This document shows, piece after piece, positions 23,927-39,725 of a DNA stretch of 64,000 nt. Source of the DNA: Flaccisagitta enflata (lineage: Eukaryota > Chaetognatha > Sagittoidea > Aphragmophora); NCBI GenBank assembly GCA_965153355.1, contig OZ231127.1, positions 4,774,001 through 4,838,000 of the forward strand. The letters are read 5' to 3'. Positions within the stretch are counted from its first letter, which is position 1, and every line of letters starts with the position of its first letter. Both the position numbers and the translations under genes were made by a program. The notes under the pieces are model-generated. The model saw nothing but the letters and a program-made list of their open reading frames with translations. It did not search any database and was not told where the DNA came from.

Positions 23927-24040
23927 CTGGTGCTAACTCGGGCTTTTCGAAATTCGCTAGTCAGCCCCTAAAAAATCGCTAGAGTTAGCTAGATTTTTTT
24001 CCAAATTAGCTAGAAATTCGCTAGATTTTTCCTTTGCTTA
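23927..24040. repeat. Dispersed TTCGCTAG repeat, copy 2
   Basis: Direct copy of 22945-23040 (GCTAACTCGGGCTTTTCG start). Confidence 0.7.
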
Positions 24041-24144
24041 CCTGATAATCATTAATACAGAAAACGACCCATATAACAAGAGTAAAATCCTTTTGAACAA
24101 GTAAACTGCAACTGGATAGGCTTCAATACATTCATTTGAATAAT

Positions 24145-24262
24145 CTTTTATCCGGATACAGGGCTACCTTAGTCGCCTGCGGGTGGGCAAGGGCGGCGAG
24201 AAAATGCTTAGCGTGACCTAAGCGTGACCGACCAACAGTCAGATGGCCAGAGCGGGTTGCCC
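24145..24262 (+). mobile_element. Decayed ACGG-core element
   Basis: CCGGATACAGGGCTACC, TAGTCGCCTGCGGGTGGGC and a decayed ACCGACC core; the 3' end is lost in polypyrimidine DNA. Confidence 0.6.
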
Positions 24263-24452
24263 TAAACTTTTCCTTTTTTTCTTTTTTTTTCTTTTCTTTC
24301 TTTTTCTTTTTTTACTCTTTCTTTTTTTTTCTTTCTTTTTTTTCTTTCTTTTTTTCTTTTCTTTCTTTTCTTTTTTTTTTCTTTTTTCTTTTTTCATTTT
24401 TTTCCCTTTTTCCCTCTTCTTTTTCCCTTTTCCCCTCTCTTTCCTCTTCATT
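24263..24452. repeat. Polypyrimidine (T/C) tract
   Basis: About 190 bp of TTTTTCTTT-like sequence. Confidence 0.9.
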
Positions 24453-25230
24453 TCTATGACAATTGAGGGGCCCCCTGAGGCCCGGGCCCCTATAATTTGT
24501 ATAGGGTGTAAAGGCCTCTAGAGGCCCCTGGGTAGAGAGCATGATAGTTGGGAGAAGAAAAACAATAGGTCGCGAGTTGCCCAGTGGGATAAGTGAATGC
24601 TGATTCCTAATTCCCATCGGGAATCAGCAATTTTTTCATACAAAATAAGAGAAAGCCTAAAATTGGATAAATCTACAGCAAAAATGGAGAGAATTAGCTG
24701 AAATTTGCAAAAATTCGCTGAAATATGCTAGAATTAGCTAGATTAGCAAGGGGTTTTGAAAAAAATCGCTAGATAATTCGCTAGGAGCTAGATGAGATAT
24801 TCTTGTCGCTAGGAGGTCCCAAAATTCGCCAGAAATGGCGATGAAATCGCCAAATTAGCGGCCGAGGTAACGAGGCTTGTTTTCTTAATATGTCAGACAA
24901 TTGCTTAACGTATCAACTAGTCCCATCTTCATACCGCATTAGCCAAAACTTTCCTTTTCAGTTATGATACAATTGAACTTTCTGTTAATGATTCCGCAAC
25001 AATTTGATTATTATAATATTTGCATGGTCGAATACATGTATATACATGTATATAAAATCTTGCGAGTTGAGGACCAAGAAAGTCATTATCAAATAGGTTA
25101 TATGAGTCACTGCAATATGCAAATTAGGTGATGTAGAAAGCCGTTGGCGCTGAACAATGATCGTTTTCTCCCAACGCCACCACCGAAGACAACTTAATTC
25201 CGCCTTATCCCCTATCGTCCGTTAAGTCCT
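24453..25230. other. Spacer with third TTCGCTAG copy
   Basis: Contains a 10-bp hairpin (TGCTGATTCC/GGAATCAGCA, 24598-24627) and diverged TTCGCTAG repeats (24690-24870). No gene. Confidence 0.45.
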
Positions 25231-25234
25231 TTTT

Positions 25235-26437
<1,203 letters not shown>

Positions 26438-26734
26438 TCATCTAACTGTCAACTACTACTAAAAAGAAATCAACCATCCATATGCAGCAGCGGATCAGAT
26501 GTACCTTTTCTTCAAATCAAAATATGCAAAATGCATAATGCAAATGGCGAATTGCAAAAAAAGAAAAAAAGTGTCAGTTTGATGGTGATTTAAGACACCC
26601 TTTCGTGTCTAAACTCGGTGATCAGTTCATTTCTAACCATCAAGCGCTCCAACTTCTTTAGCGCGTCTCTCTGACTTTTGGCAAGATAGGCTGCTCTTAT
26701 CCAATTCATTGACTTTCATTCTTATTGCTGAGGA

Positions 26735-26893
<159 letters not shown>

Positions 26894-27062
26894 TATAATG
26901 TCCATAAAGCGATAACACTTTGTGTACAGCATGGTAGTACAGGGACATGACAATTGTCACATTTTTTATCTATTCTACAAGTTCTTCATCATACACAAGA
27001 AAATAAATACGTAGAGCAATCAGAGGCATGACTAACCCGATAAAAAATCACATTTCAATGAG

Positions 27063-27065
<3 letters not shown>

Positions 27066-27139
<74 letters not shown>
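27066..27139. repeat. (GA)n microsatellite
   Basis: Pure GA tract of about 74 bp. Confidence 0.95.
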
Positions 27140-27141
<2 letters not shown>

Positions 27142-27331
27142 AGTTTACGTTGTAATTTGTTAGTAGGCAGTGGTAGTGGCCCCAAGCTATATTAATAGAC
27201 CAAGGGGTAGTATTTTGTCTGACAGCCCCCTCACAGCCTCTAGCCCAATGTAAGCTATATGAATAGACCAAACATGGTAGAGACTGGCTAAGGATGGAAA
27301 TAGCTGGAGGTTGTCAGTGGTCAATAGTGTC

Positions 27332-27488
<157 letters not shown>

Positions 27489-27590
27489 TAGTCAAAATAG
27501 TGTAGCACTTTTTTATCCAAATCCCATTGAGACAGCACTAGCTTGATGTATCTAAGCGCATTAAGCCACCCCAGCCATTATCATATGTCA

Positions 27591-31380
<3,790 letters not shown>

Positions 31381-31444
31381 GATCCTCTACCCCTGTGTCT
31401 TTTTCTGGATCTGCTGCGCTGTTATCCTGGGATTTGGCTAAATT

Positions 31445-33301
31445 TCAATGGTTTGGAAAGATAGATAGTGCCATGTTGCATAGATTTTGGAGCGCTCGGA
31501 TGTGGTATGGATTCATTGAGAGTTGAGACTGGGGCGGCGTTCCAGATTGTGGAGGTAGATGTAAGTTTCTCATTTTTTCAACATTATGACCGTATAGGCT
31601 TCTTTTTATCTGAATTGCAAAGGGTATGATGCCTTTCCGAGTGTAGTGGATATCATTCATATAGCCTGTCATCGCTGTACGCGTGCTCCAGTCGACTACG
31701 TCCTCATTTGATATGAATGGGACTCCTCGCTGGTTGGCGAGAGTTTTGAGTTGGGTATTGTAATGTATGCAAAACTCGTTGGCTGGTGCAACACAACCCA
31801 AGTGGATCTTTGCATTTTTAAATCTCCTTTGGTATCGTGTGCAAGTCTTATCTAGTCTATTCAGGACAACTGGTATGTCATGGTTTTTCAGGTCATTAAT
31901 GCCTGACAGTACCACAATGTCAGTCACTTTTAATGGATCATTGTGCTCTGGTAGTTTACCTGTACTAGCCTCTTCAAGAGTGAATATTTTCTCAAGTTGA
32001 ACTTTCTTTTCGTCATGGAGAAGCTTTGGGTCGAGGTGTTTCATATTTGAGTCCCCTACCACTATGATAGAGGCCAAGCTGCTTGTATCTTCTGTCGTTG
32101 CTAGGGGATTTGGTGAATCTACTGCCTGATGGGCTGATTCGGCTGCTGGGGCAGCAGAGGCAACTGGAGCTGCTGGGGCTGCTGTTCCATCTGCTGGGGC
32201 AGTGGAGGCAGCCGGGGCTAGTGGGGCCGGAGCTGGTGGGGCATCTGGGTTTGGTGGGGTTGTTGTGGAGGTTCGAGTTACACTAATAGATGGTAATAAG
32301 GCAACGGGTGGAGACCTATTTTGTAGGGCATTAACATCTTTGTGTGAGGATGCTGCCTGTTGCATCAGGGGTGGGATAGCTGATTTTGCGGATGCTGCAG
32401 TGCCTAGTTGGGTACGCTTTTTTTCTTTCGACGTATTCTTAGATTGTGTAGGCACAAGTGTTGCCACTTTTGCACGCAGTTTGGAGTTGTCAAACTGGAG
32501 TGCTTTGATGCTGTTGTGGAGACTTTGAATTTGTTTGTTTGCCTTACTTAACATATGCCTCATTTCTTTCATGTCCTCACTGTATTGCATTTTCATGTGT
32601 TCTTGGACACACAGTGCTCTATCCACCGCTTCCTGCAGTGTCCGTATTTTCTTACTAGTTGGTTGATATCCTTCTTCTTGGTCGCTGGCATCCCACAGTG
32701 ACTTATCTAACTGTGAAGGATGAAAAACACTGTCGTCGCCGTCTTCATCGTCATCGTCGTCATCGTCGTCATCATCCTCTATTCCTTCATTGTCTTCTTT
32801 CTCGTCGCTGTCATCGCCAATTTCATCTTCTCTTACAAGTTGATCAACAACACTTTCTAGATGCTCAATTTGCATCGTGACTTCTGCAATGCTTAGTCGT
32901 CTTTGTGTGGATCCGTTAATACACTGGGTAGGCTGAGTGTCATCAAAGAGATTTGGCTGAGAAAATGGTCCCGTCAAGTGTTCAGTTTGGCCTGTTTTAC
33001 TTGGTGTGCTATGAGCGAGCGTTTGGTTTTCGACGGTTACCAGTGGTGAGAGAGGATGACCGGGTCTTGCAGCACGTTTTTTCTTTACTGTTGGTTTGTA
33101 CTCATTGTCTTCAAAATCTTTGGTAACTTTCCTTACCTTTTCTCCTAGGACTTCGTTTTCTCCCACGTGAGTAACAATTCGAGCTCGTAATGCTTTTGTT
33201 GTACCATTTGAAGTGAGGTTTAGTTTTCTGCAAACCTTTTCTAAACATTCTTTCACTTTGTATGGGTGCGTTTCAAGCAGACTTTCGATGGATAGTGGCA
33301 T
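31445..33301 (-). CDS. Retrotransposon ORF1: SAP-like, coiled coil, SGNH esterase
   Basis: 618 residues from the first ATG in frame (33299-33301, MPLSIESLL); the frame is open further upstream without an ATG. A SAP-like helix-turn-helix (about 8-46, VKECLEKVCRKLNL...KALRARIVTHV) suggests nucleic-acid binding. A basic segment (KKKRAARPG), an acidic Asp run (about 170-185) and a coiled coil (about 225-285, MRHMLSKANKQIQSLHNSIK) follow, then an Ala/Pro-rich linker. The C-terminal SGNH/GDSL hydrolase has block I VVGDSN (Ser 418), block III SGIND (Asn 469) and block V DIHYTRKG (Asp 550, His 552), so the catalytic residues are present. Esterase-bearing ORF1 proteins are known from CR1-group elements; they probably act in the RNP or with membranes. 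No zinc knuckle is seen. Confidence 0.85.
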   Translation of the reverse strand: MPLSIESLLETHPYKVKECLEKVCRKLNLTSNGTTKALRARIVTHVGENEVLGEKVRKVTKDFEDNEYKPTVKKKRAARPGHPLSPLVTVENQTLAHSTPSKTGQTEHLTGPFSQPNLFDDTQPTQCINGSTQRRLSIAEVTMQIEHLESVVDQLVREDEIGDDSDEKEDNEGIEDDDDDDDDDDEDGDDSVFHPSQLDKSLWDASDQEEGYQPTSKKIRTLQEAVDRALCVQEHMKMQYSEDMKEMRHMLSKANKQIQSLHNSIKALQFDNSKLRAKVATLVPTQSKNTSKEKKRTQLGTAASAKSAIPPLMQQAASSHKDVNALQNRSPPVALLPSISVTRTSTTTPPNPDAPPAPAPLAPAASTAPADGTAAPAAPVASAAPAAESAHQAVDSPNPLATTEDTSSLASIIVVGDSNMKHLDPKLLHDEKKVQLEKIFTLEEASTGKLPEHNDPLKVTDIVVLSGINDLKNHDIPVVLNRLDKTCTRYQRRFKNAKIHLGCVAPANEFCIHYNTQLKTLANQRGVPFISNEDVVDWSTRTAMTGYMNDIHYTRKGIIPFAIQIKRSLYGHNVEKMRNLHLPPQSGTPPQSQLSMNPYHIRALQNLCNMALSIFPNH

Positions 33302-33558
33302 ATTCTCTGGTTGTTGTTTGAGAGAAAGATAGAGATAATCCACGCGATTTATGATATTCTCTGCCTGATTCTTCGGTCGAAATTGGTCGGTATCGAGGGC
33401 AGGTTGTAGGATGGTATACCACGTGGTAATTCGAAGATTAGGTTTCCTTGTGTTTAACTTTATTAAAAGCAGACGTAACTTGTAATCCAATAAGATTGTT
33501 GATGATAGATGTAATGAGTAGTCCGATAACTAAAACGAGTGAAGTAGTAGAAATTAGC

Positions 33559-33893
<335 letters not shown>

Positions 33894-34174
33894 AAACAAT
33901 TTGAAGCGTTAAAAAAGTTTGACATTTCTAATTTCTTTAAATTTTATCAATCAAAATGCAGAGCAAATGTGATTGAAGAATTTGGACCAAAAATTGAGGG
34001 ACGGAAGAAAGAAGATAAAGATGAAAGAAGTGAGAATACGAGCGAGCGAACAAACAAACAAACGAACAAACAAACAAACGAACAAATGGTCGAACAAACA
34101 AACAAGGACCAACGACCAAACTGACGAATGCATAAAAATCTGAATGAACTGACGAACAAGCAAACGTACGAGAA
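33894..34174. other. Low-complexity (AAAC)-rich spacer
   Basis: AACAAACGAAC-like words at about 34045-34115. No gene. Confidence 0.6.
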
Positions 34175-34290
34175 ACGAGGCCAAGTAGGCCAATAAGGTG
34201 CGACGTGTGGATCGTCGAACGAATGCGTTACCCAACAAACCGACAGACCAACCGACCAACCAACGGACACAGCTTTGTCGCACCTAAAAA
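34175..34290 (+). mobile_element. Modular element, type AGGTGCGAC
   Basis: Short copy. Head ACGAGGCCAAGTAGGCCAA, 5' word AGGTGCGAC (34196-34204), ACCG core, 3' GTCGCACCT (34277-34285, 9 of 9 complementary), then AAAAA. The local 3' hairpin arm is absent here, so only the long-range pairing remains. Confidence 0.85.
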
Positions 34291-34351
34291 GAACAAACAA
34301 TTACACGACTTTCCTTGCTGCCTGCCAGAGGGCAGAAGCGGTGATTTAAAA

Positions 34352-34514
34352 ACAAGGCCGGATACACGGCCATCAGTTGCGGACGGGTGGGCAGGGGCGG
34401 AAATGCGCGTTTTCCCACTTTTCGACTTGATGGTTACGGACGGACGGACGGACGGACCGACCGACCAACGGACGGACAAAGCCTGTTATAGTGTTGCGTG
34501 TCCGCAACTAAAAA
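34352..34514 (+). mobile_element. Modular element, type AGTTGCGGAC
   Basis: Head ACAAGGCCGGATACACGGC, 5' word AGTTGCGGAC (34375-34384), GGGTGGGCAGG, CCCACTTTTCGACT, ACGG core, 3' GTCCGCAACT (34500-34509, 10 of 10) then AAAAA. It differs from the AGTCGCGGAC type by a matched C-to-T / G-to-A pair. Confidence 0.9.
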
Positions 34515-34527
34515 GATGACCAACGAA

Positions 34528-34843
34528 CAGGGGTGTATACAGTTGAGCGGCTTTTGATTTTATTCCCCCCCCCCCTGCCTTTGATTTTTTTCCCCGCGAC
34601 GCGTTACAAAATCAATGATTTTCTTCCCAACAAAGCAAGAAAACAGTATATTATAGGTTATTATTATAGTGTTAAAATGTATTGTAGTAATCAGAGACTA
34701 CCATTTGGAACTACCAAAAGAGTTAAATCTTCAAAAATTTTCTATTTCCTTCTTTTTTAGCTTTAGATTTTTTTCCCCATCTCCAAACCCTTTGATTTTA
34801 TTCCCCCCCGGGGGGGGGGAATGCTCAACTTTATACACGCCTG
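34528..34843. mobile_element. hAT-like MITE with near-perfect 8-bp target duplication
   Basis: TIRs CAGGGGTGTATACAGTTGAG and (right end, reversed) CAGGCGTGTATAAAGTTGAG match at most positions. Flanks CCAACGAA (34520-34527) and CCAACAAA (34844-34851) match 7 of 8. A second inner inverted layer has TTTGATTTTATTCCCCC. It is 316 bp with no coding. CAGG termini and an 8-bp duplication are hAT hallmarks. Confidence 0.75.
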
Positions 34844-34930
34844 CCAACAAACCGTCCTACCGTCCGACCAACGATCAAACCGAGCGACACGGCCAGCTAA
34901 ATTGAGTCGCGTAGCACCTGACAGATAAGA

Positions 34931-35107
34931 ACAAGGCCGGATACACGGCCACCAGTTGCGGATGGGTGGGCAGGGGCGGAAACGCGCGTTTTCCCACTTT
35001 TCGACTCGATCATTATGGACCGAGGGACGGACTGACGGACGGACGGATGGACGAACCGACGGACGAACGGACAGAACCTCTCATAGAGTTGCGTGTCCGC
35101 AACTAAA

Positions 35108-35109
<2 letters not shown>
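34931..35109 (+). mobile_element. Modular element, type AGTTGCGG, with microsatellite tail
   Basis: Head ACAAGGCCGGATACACGGC, 5' AGTTGCGGAT, 3' GTCCGCAACT (9 of 10), then AAAAAG, which passes directly into an (AAAG)n tract. Confidence 0.85.
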
Positions 35110-35191
<82 letters not shown>

Positions 35192-35203
35192 AAAAAAGAA
35201 AAA

Positions 35204-35279
<76 letters not shown>

Positions 35280-35282
35280 ACA
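35105..35282. repeat. (AAAG)n microsatellite
   Basis: About 175 bp starting from the CTAAAAAG end of the preceding element. Confidence 0.97.
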
Positions 35283-35705
35283 ACTGCGCTTCATTATGTT
35301 AATACATGGCTCTACATGCTACATGCTACATGCTGCTCTGATTGTCGGACGGTCCGTTCATCCCGCCATATCATTTTTGTTTACTACGGGTGAACTTGGA
35401 ATTACTGTCCCAGCCGAATCCCACCCGACTGCTGGGGGGGGGGGCGTGAATCTGACCTTGCTCAATGTAATTGTAAAACATGCAAAGGCAATCTGCCTCA
35501 TCGCTCATGAGGTTCCTGGCTCTTTTTGCTCTATCATATCGATCGTTTTAATCGTTTTTTTTTATTCAACACTCAACAGGAGGAAGAGGATTAGGAGGAG
35601 GAGAAAGATGAGGAGGAGGAGTGGAGGAGGATATCAACAGGTCCGTCTGCTATCTGATTTTTGACTTCCACTTTCGCTTATTCACCTACATCATTTTAAA
35701 ATCAA
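35283..35705. other. Unassigned spacer
   Basis: Includes a GGA-rich stretch (35578-35632). No gene. Confidence 0.4.
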
Positions 35706-36296
35706 ATTCTTCTTCTTCTTCTTCTTCTTCTTCTTCTTCTTCTTCTTCTTCTTCTTCATCTTTTTCTTTTTCTTTTTCTTTTTCTTTTTCTTTTTCTTTT
35801 TCTCCTTCTTCTTCTTCTTCTTCTTCTTCTTCTTCTTCTTTGTCTTCTTCTTCTTCTTCTTCTTCTTCTTCTTCTTCTTCCTCTTTTTCTTCTTCTTCTT
35901 CTTCCTCGTCGTCTTTTTCTCCTTCCTCTTCTTCTTCTTCTTCTTCTTCTTCTTCTTCTTCTTCTTCTTCTTCTTCTTCTTCTTCTTTTTCTTCTTCTTC
36001 TTCTTCTTCGTCGTCTTTTTCTTCTTCTTCTTCTTCTTCTTCTTCTTCTTCTTCTTCTTCTTCTTCTTCTTCTTCTTCTTCTTCTTCTTCTTCTTCTTCT
36101 TCTTCTTCTTCTTCTTCTTCTTCTTCTTCTTCTTCTTCTTCTTCTTCTTCTTCTTCTTCTTCTTCTTCTTTTTCTTTGTTTTCTTTTTCTTTTTCTTTTT
36201 CTTTTTCTTTTTCTTTTTCTTTTTCTTTTTCTTCTTCTTCTTCTTCTTCTTCTTCTTCTTCTCCTTCTTCTTCTTCCCCTTCTTTTTCTTTTGTTG
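35706..36296. repeat. (CTT)n polypyrimidine tract, ~590 bp
   Basis: Imperfect CTT triplets with CTTTTT blocks; all poly-Ser/Glu/Lys frames are artefacts. Confidence 0.97.
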
Positions 36297-36422
36297 CTCC
36301 TCCCGCTCCACATGCTCTTTTTTCATCTTTTACCATCGGGTCATGACCGGGATTTTCACAGCAAAACCGGTAGCAGATGATTGTTTGTTTTACATATCAT
36401 GATGATAATAGGTTCATAATTA

Positions 36423-36797
36423 CAGACGGTCCACTAATTCAGCGTGTTGGGGCACATAAAGTTTTAGCTGCACCCCCTGCAGCTCAAACTTATCAACCAA
36501 TTTCTTCATTTGGACGCCTTGGGGCAATACAATTGGCGCCACCATAGCGATTTTTGAGTTTCCACTTTTAACCCTCTAATTTTGCTATATTGCCCTCAAG
36601 GGTTGGTTCACGGGTGGGCAAAAGGTGGTCATTTAGGGGGGTTAAAAGTAGAAACTCAAAAATCGCCACGGTGGCGCTATTTGTATTGCCCCAAAGTATC
36701 GAGAGCAATTGAAAAAATTGGTTAATGGGTTTGGCCTGAAGGGGGTGGTGCTAAAACTTTGTGCCTGCCTCCACACCCTAAATTAGTGGTCCGTCTG
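36423..36797. mobile_element. Foldback MITE with TA flanks
   Basis: Two ~165-bp imperfect inverted arms (outer CAGACGGTCCACTAATT; inner GATTTTTGAGTTTCCACTTT and complement) surround a short centre. TA flanks at 36421-36422 and 36798-36799. 375 bp, non-coding, 0.3 kb upstream of the host gene start. Confidence 0.8.
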
Positions 36798-37077
36798 TAT
36801 TCCTTCTACTTTGATCATCATTTTGTTCCTGAATATCTCGTTCCCGCGGTTTTCAGGGCCTCTTCCCAATTCCCGTTGCAGGGGAGAGTCCCGTATTATC
36901 CTGGAGAGTCTTAGTCAAATTATTGTGATTTTTTACAAAAAGTTAATCATACATCATTAACATCAATGTAATAAACAAAAGAGAACAACAAAAACAAAAA
37001 AGAAACAAAACAAAAAAAGACAACAAAAGTTTAGACGGCAAGGGGGAAAAACAGAAAAGCAGAAACGACCGTTGAAA
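36798..37077 (+). promoter_or_regulatory. 5' flank of the host gene
   Basis: Presumed promoter and 5' UTR. No clear TATA box; A-rich (AACAAAAA) just before the start codon. A MITE ends at 36797. Confidence 0.4.
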
Positions 37078-37691
37078 ATGGGAGGACGTGGTGTTTTGTT
37101 TTGGACTTTGGTGGGAGGCAGTTCAGTGGCCATCACCGCATTCGCCCTCAAATATTATCTCAAACGGAAAGCCGCCGCTCCAACAGTCACTAAAGCAGAA
37201 ACTCAAGCAATTAATCCAGCGGTTATTCCAGCTGAAACTCCAGCGAATGATAGAGCCGAAAATAAAGCGGCTACTTCAACAGTGACTCTTGCTGAAACGA
37301 TAGAATCGCCGACTGTCACTCCAGCTGCAATAAGCCAAGTTGAAGCAGAGCATGTCGAATTGCCTCTAAAGGCGGAAGAACCAATCGTTTCGCCAACTGA
37401 AACAGTATCTCAAGAAGCGTCCATCGTTTCGTCAACTGAAGCAGCTTCTCAAGGCGCTGCGGCGCCGGTAATTGAGTCTGCAACTGATGCGGCTTCTCAA
37501 GATGCTGCCCCGTCGCCAAACGCGTCGTCGAAAGACCGACCAAAGATTATCATCGCCTCAAAAATACTGGAAGAAGTTGAGGTGGACGATGGAGACGAGT
37601 TTGCAGAGGATGATCAGACAATTGTCGCCGACTCAACGCCACCTACCGCTTCATTCGGGTACGAGGGAATAAAAGAATGCTGCTTCTACAG

Positions 37692-37757
<66 letters not shown>

Positions 37758-37779
37758 TTGTTGTTGTTGTTGTTGTTGC

Positions 37780-37817
<38 letters not shown>

Positions 37818-37844
37818 GTTGTTGTTGTTGTTGTTGTTGTTGCT

Positions 37845-37898
<54 letters not shown>

Positions 37899-38031
37899 AA
37901 GGGCATGTTCCTAGTGACGACAATTATTGCGTTTATTCCTGTGCCTCTTTGCCTCGTCTTCGATCCTATCTCACTCCAACAACTCTTCTCCAACATGTTT
38001 TTTGACTCCGTTTTTGTTGTTGTTGTTGTTT

Positions 38032-38072
<41 letters not shown>

Positions 38073-39675
38073 CATTTATGAAGTGAATGTCTTCACTAGG
38101 ATGTCACCTTGATTTGTGTTTAATTAATTTCGCCGCCTCAGTTACCTCAATCGGGACGCCTCCTCTTCCTCCAAGCGGATGAGCGTCGATTTCGGACAAC
38201 CGACTCCCCCAACTCCTCCGTCAACGCCGATGCCGCCTTCACGCGGTGACGAAGACGCAACGCCAATGAATGGGCAATCCATGGATTTGATGCAAGCAGC
38301 CATTCAGGTGTGTGTGCGCTGACGGACGATCATTGTCTTCCAGGCAGAAGTCTCTTACATTTGATGATTAACAGTACAAATTAATCAATCGATCCCTGTA
38401 CCAATTAAGATGACAGACGAACCGTCCTTAAGGATTAATTGGCTAAACTTGACAAATACACTTACACTTCCCACAGGAGCGTTGGGCGGCGGCGACGAGA
38501 TTCAGATCCGACGATTCAACAGCGCAAGACGATCGTGAAAATGAAGTCGATGTTGAGGAAGCGGTTGACGAGGCATTGGGCGGACTAGAGATCAAGGATG
38601 AGGAAGCGACGCCAAAGTCGTCCACACCTTCGAAGTCGGATCCAGCTACTGCTGTGTCAGAACCTGCTCCTGCTGTGTCAGAACCCGCACCTGCTGTGGC
38701 GGAACCTGTTCCTGTTCCAGCTGAACCGCAGCCTGTCACTCCACCGGGACCAGTGCCTCTGTCGCCATACAGAAGAAGACGGCGCGTTGTCTCATCTGAG
38801 TCTAAATCAAAGAGTGAATCTTCTTCACCTCCAACTACTCCACCTATCAAGGAAGACGAAGAAGTTGCTGTTGCTATTGCATCCGCTTCAGCAATTGGAA
38901 CATCAGATACAACAGTTGCGGCTGCAGAAACTGCAGCAGCAGAGGCCACCTCTGAATCCACTCCACCGCCGCAAAGAACACCTCGACTACGTAGAAGATC
39001 TGATCGCCGCATCACCGAGGAAATTGTCATTGATGCAGAGGGAAGTTCCACAGAGGCTGTGGCAGTGAAAGGTACAAAGCCAGAGGCAGCCAGCAGCGGC
39101 GAGAGCAGCAGCAGCAGCGGCAGCGGCAGCAGCGGGGAAACTTGCAGCGTAGAAAGCCCCACCAGCATCGATTACTCCTTCATGTCAGATGCCGATGAGG
39201 TGATGAAGGACTCTTCAACCGTCGAGTCTGTCGCCAATTCCCTCGTCAACTCCGCCGCCGACACAGCCATCGCCGAGGCCGCTCGCGCTCCGCTAGCTGC
39301 GGAAGCGAACATGCTCGACAGCATGGAAGAAGCCACACTCGACGATCTGTTGCGGGACATCTCATCTATGACCGACTCGGCCATGCAGCCTCTCACCGTG
39401 TCCATGGTCGTTGAAGTCGATGATGCCAGGAGGGAAGATGAATTTGGTGGTGGAGTCGACGTGAAGAGGGATGAGGAAGATGAGCTCATGAAGCAGTTGG
39501 ATCTGGTACTCGATGATAAATTCTACGGAGGTAAGCAAGAAAGCAGTCGATGACTATAGAAATATCAATCAAACCTATCCATAAACCTATTGATCATAGA
39601 CCATAGATCAATTCAACCGATATTTCATTATTTCAATCTATCAATCAATCAAATATTCAACCGATGGATCATTAT

Positions 39676-39725
<50 letters not shown>

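Noticed and set aside
35621-36346. Poly-Ser, poly-Glu and poly-Lys frames
   Set aside because: Imperfect (CTT)n tract read in all frames.
37072-37914. 280-codon read-through version of exon 1 ending in poly-Cys/Leu
   Set aside because: Runs past a GT donor at 37659 into an intronic (GTT)n; splicing to 38142 keeps phase and gives a coherent protein.
38443-39489. Minus-strand frames of 241 and 105 codons
   Set aside because: Shadows of exon 3 of the host gene; exon phases and splice sites support the plus strand only.
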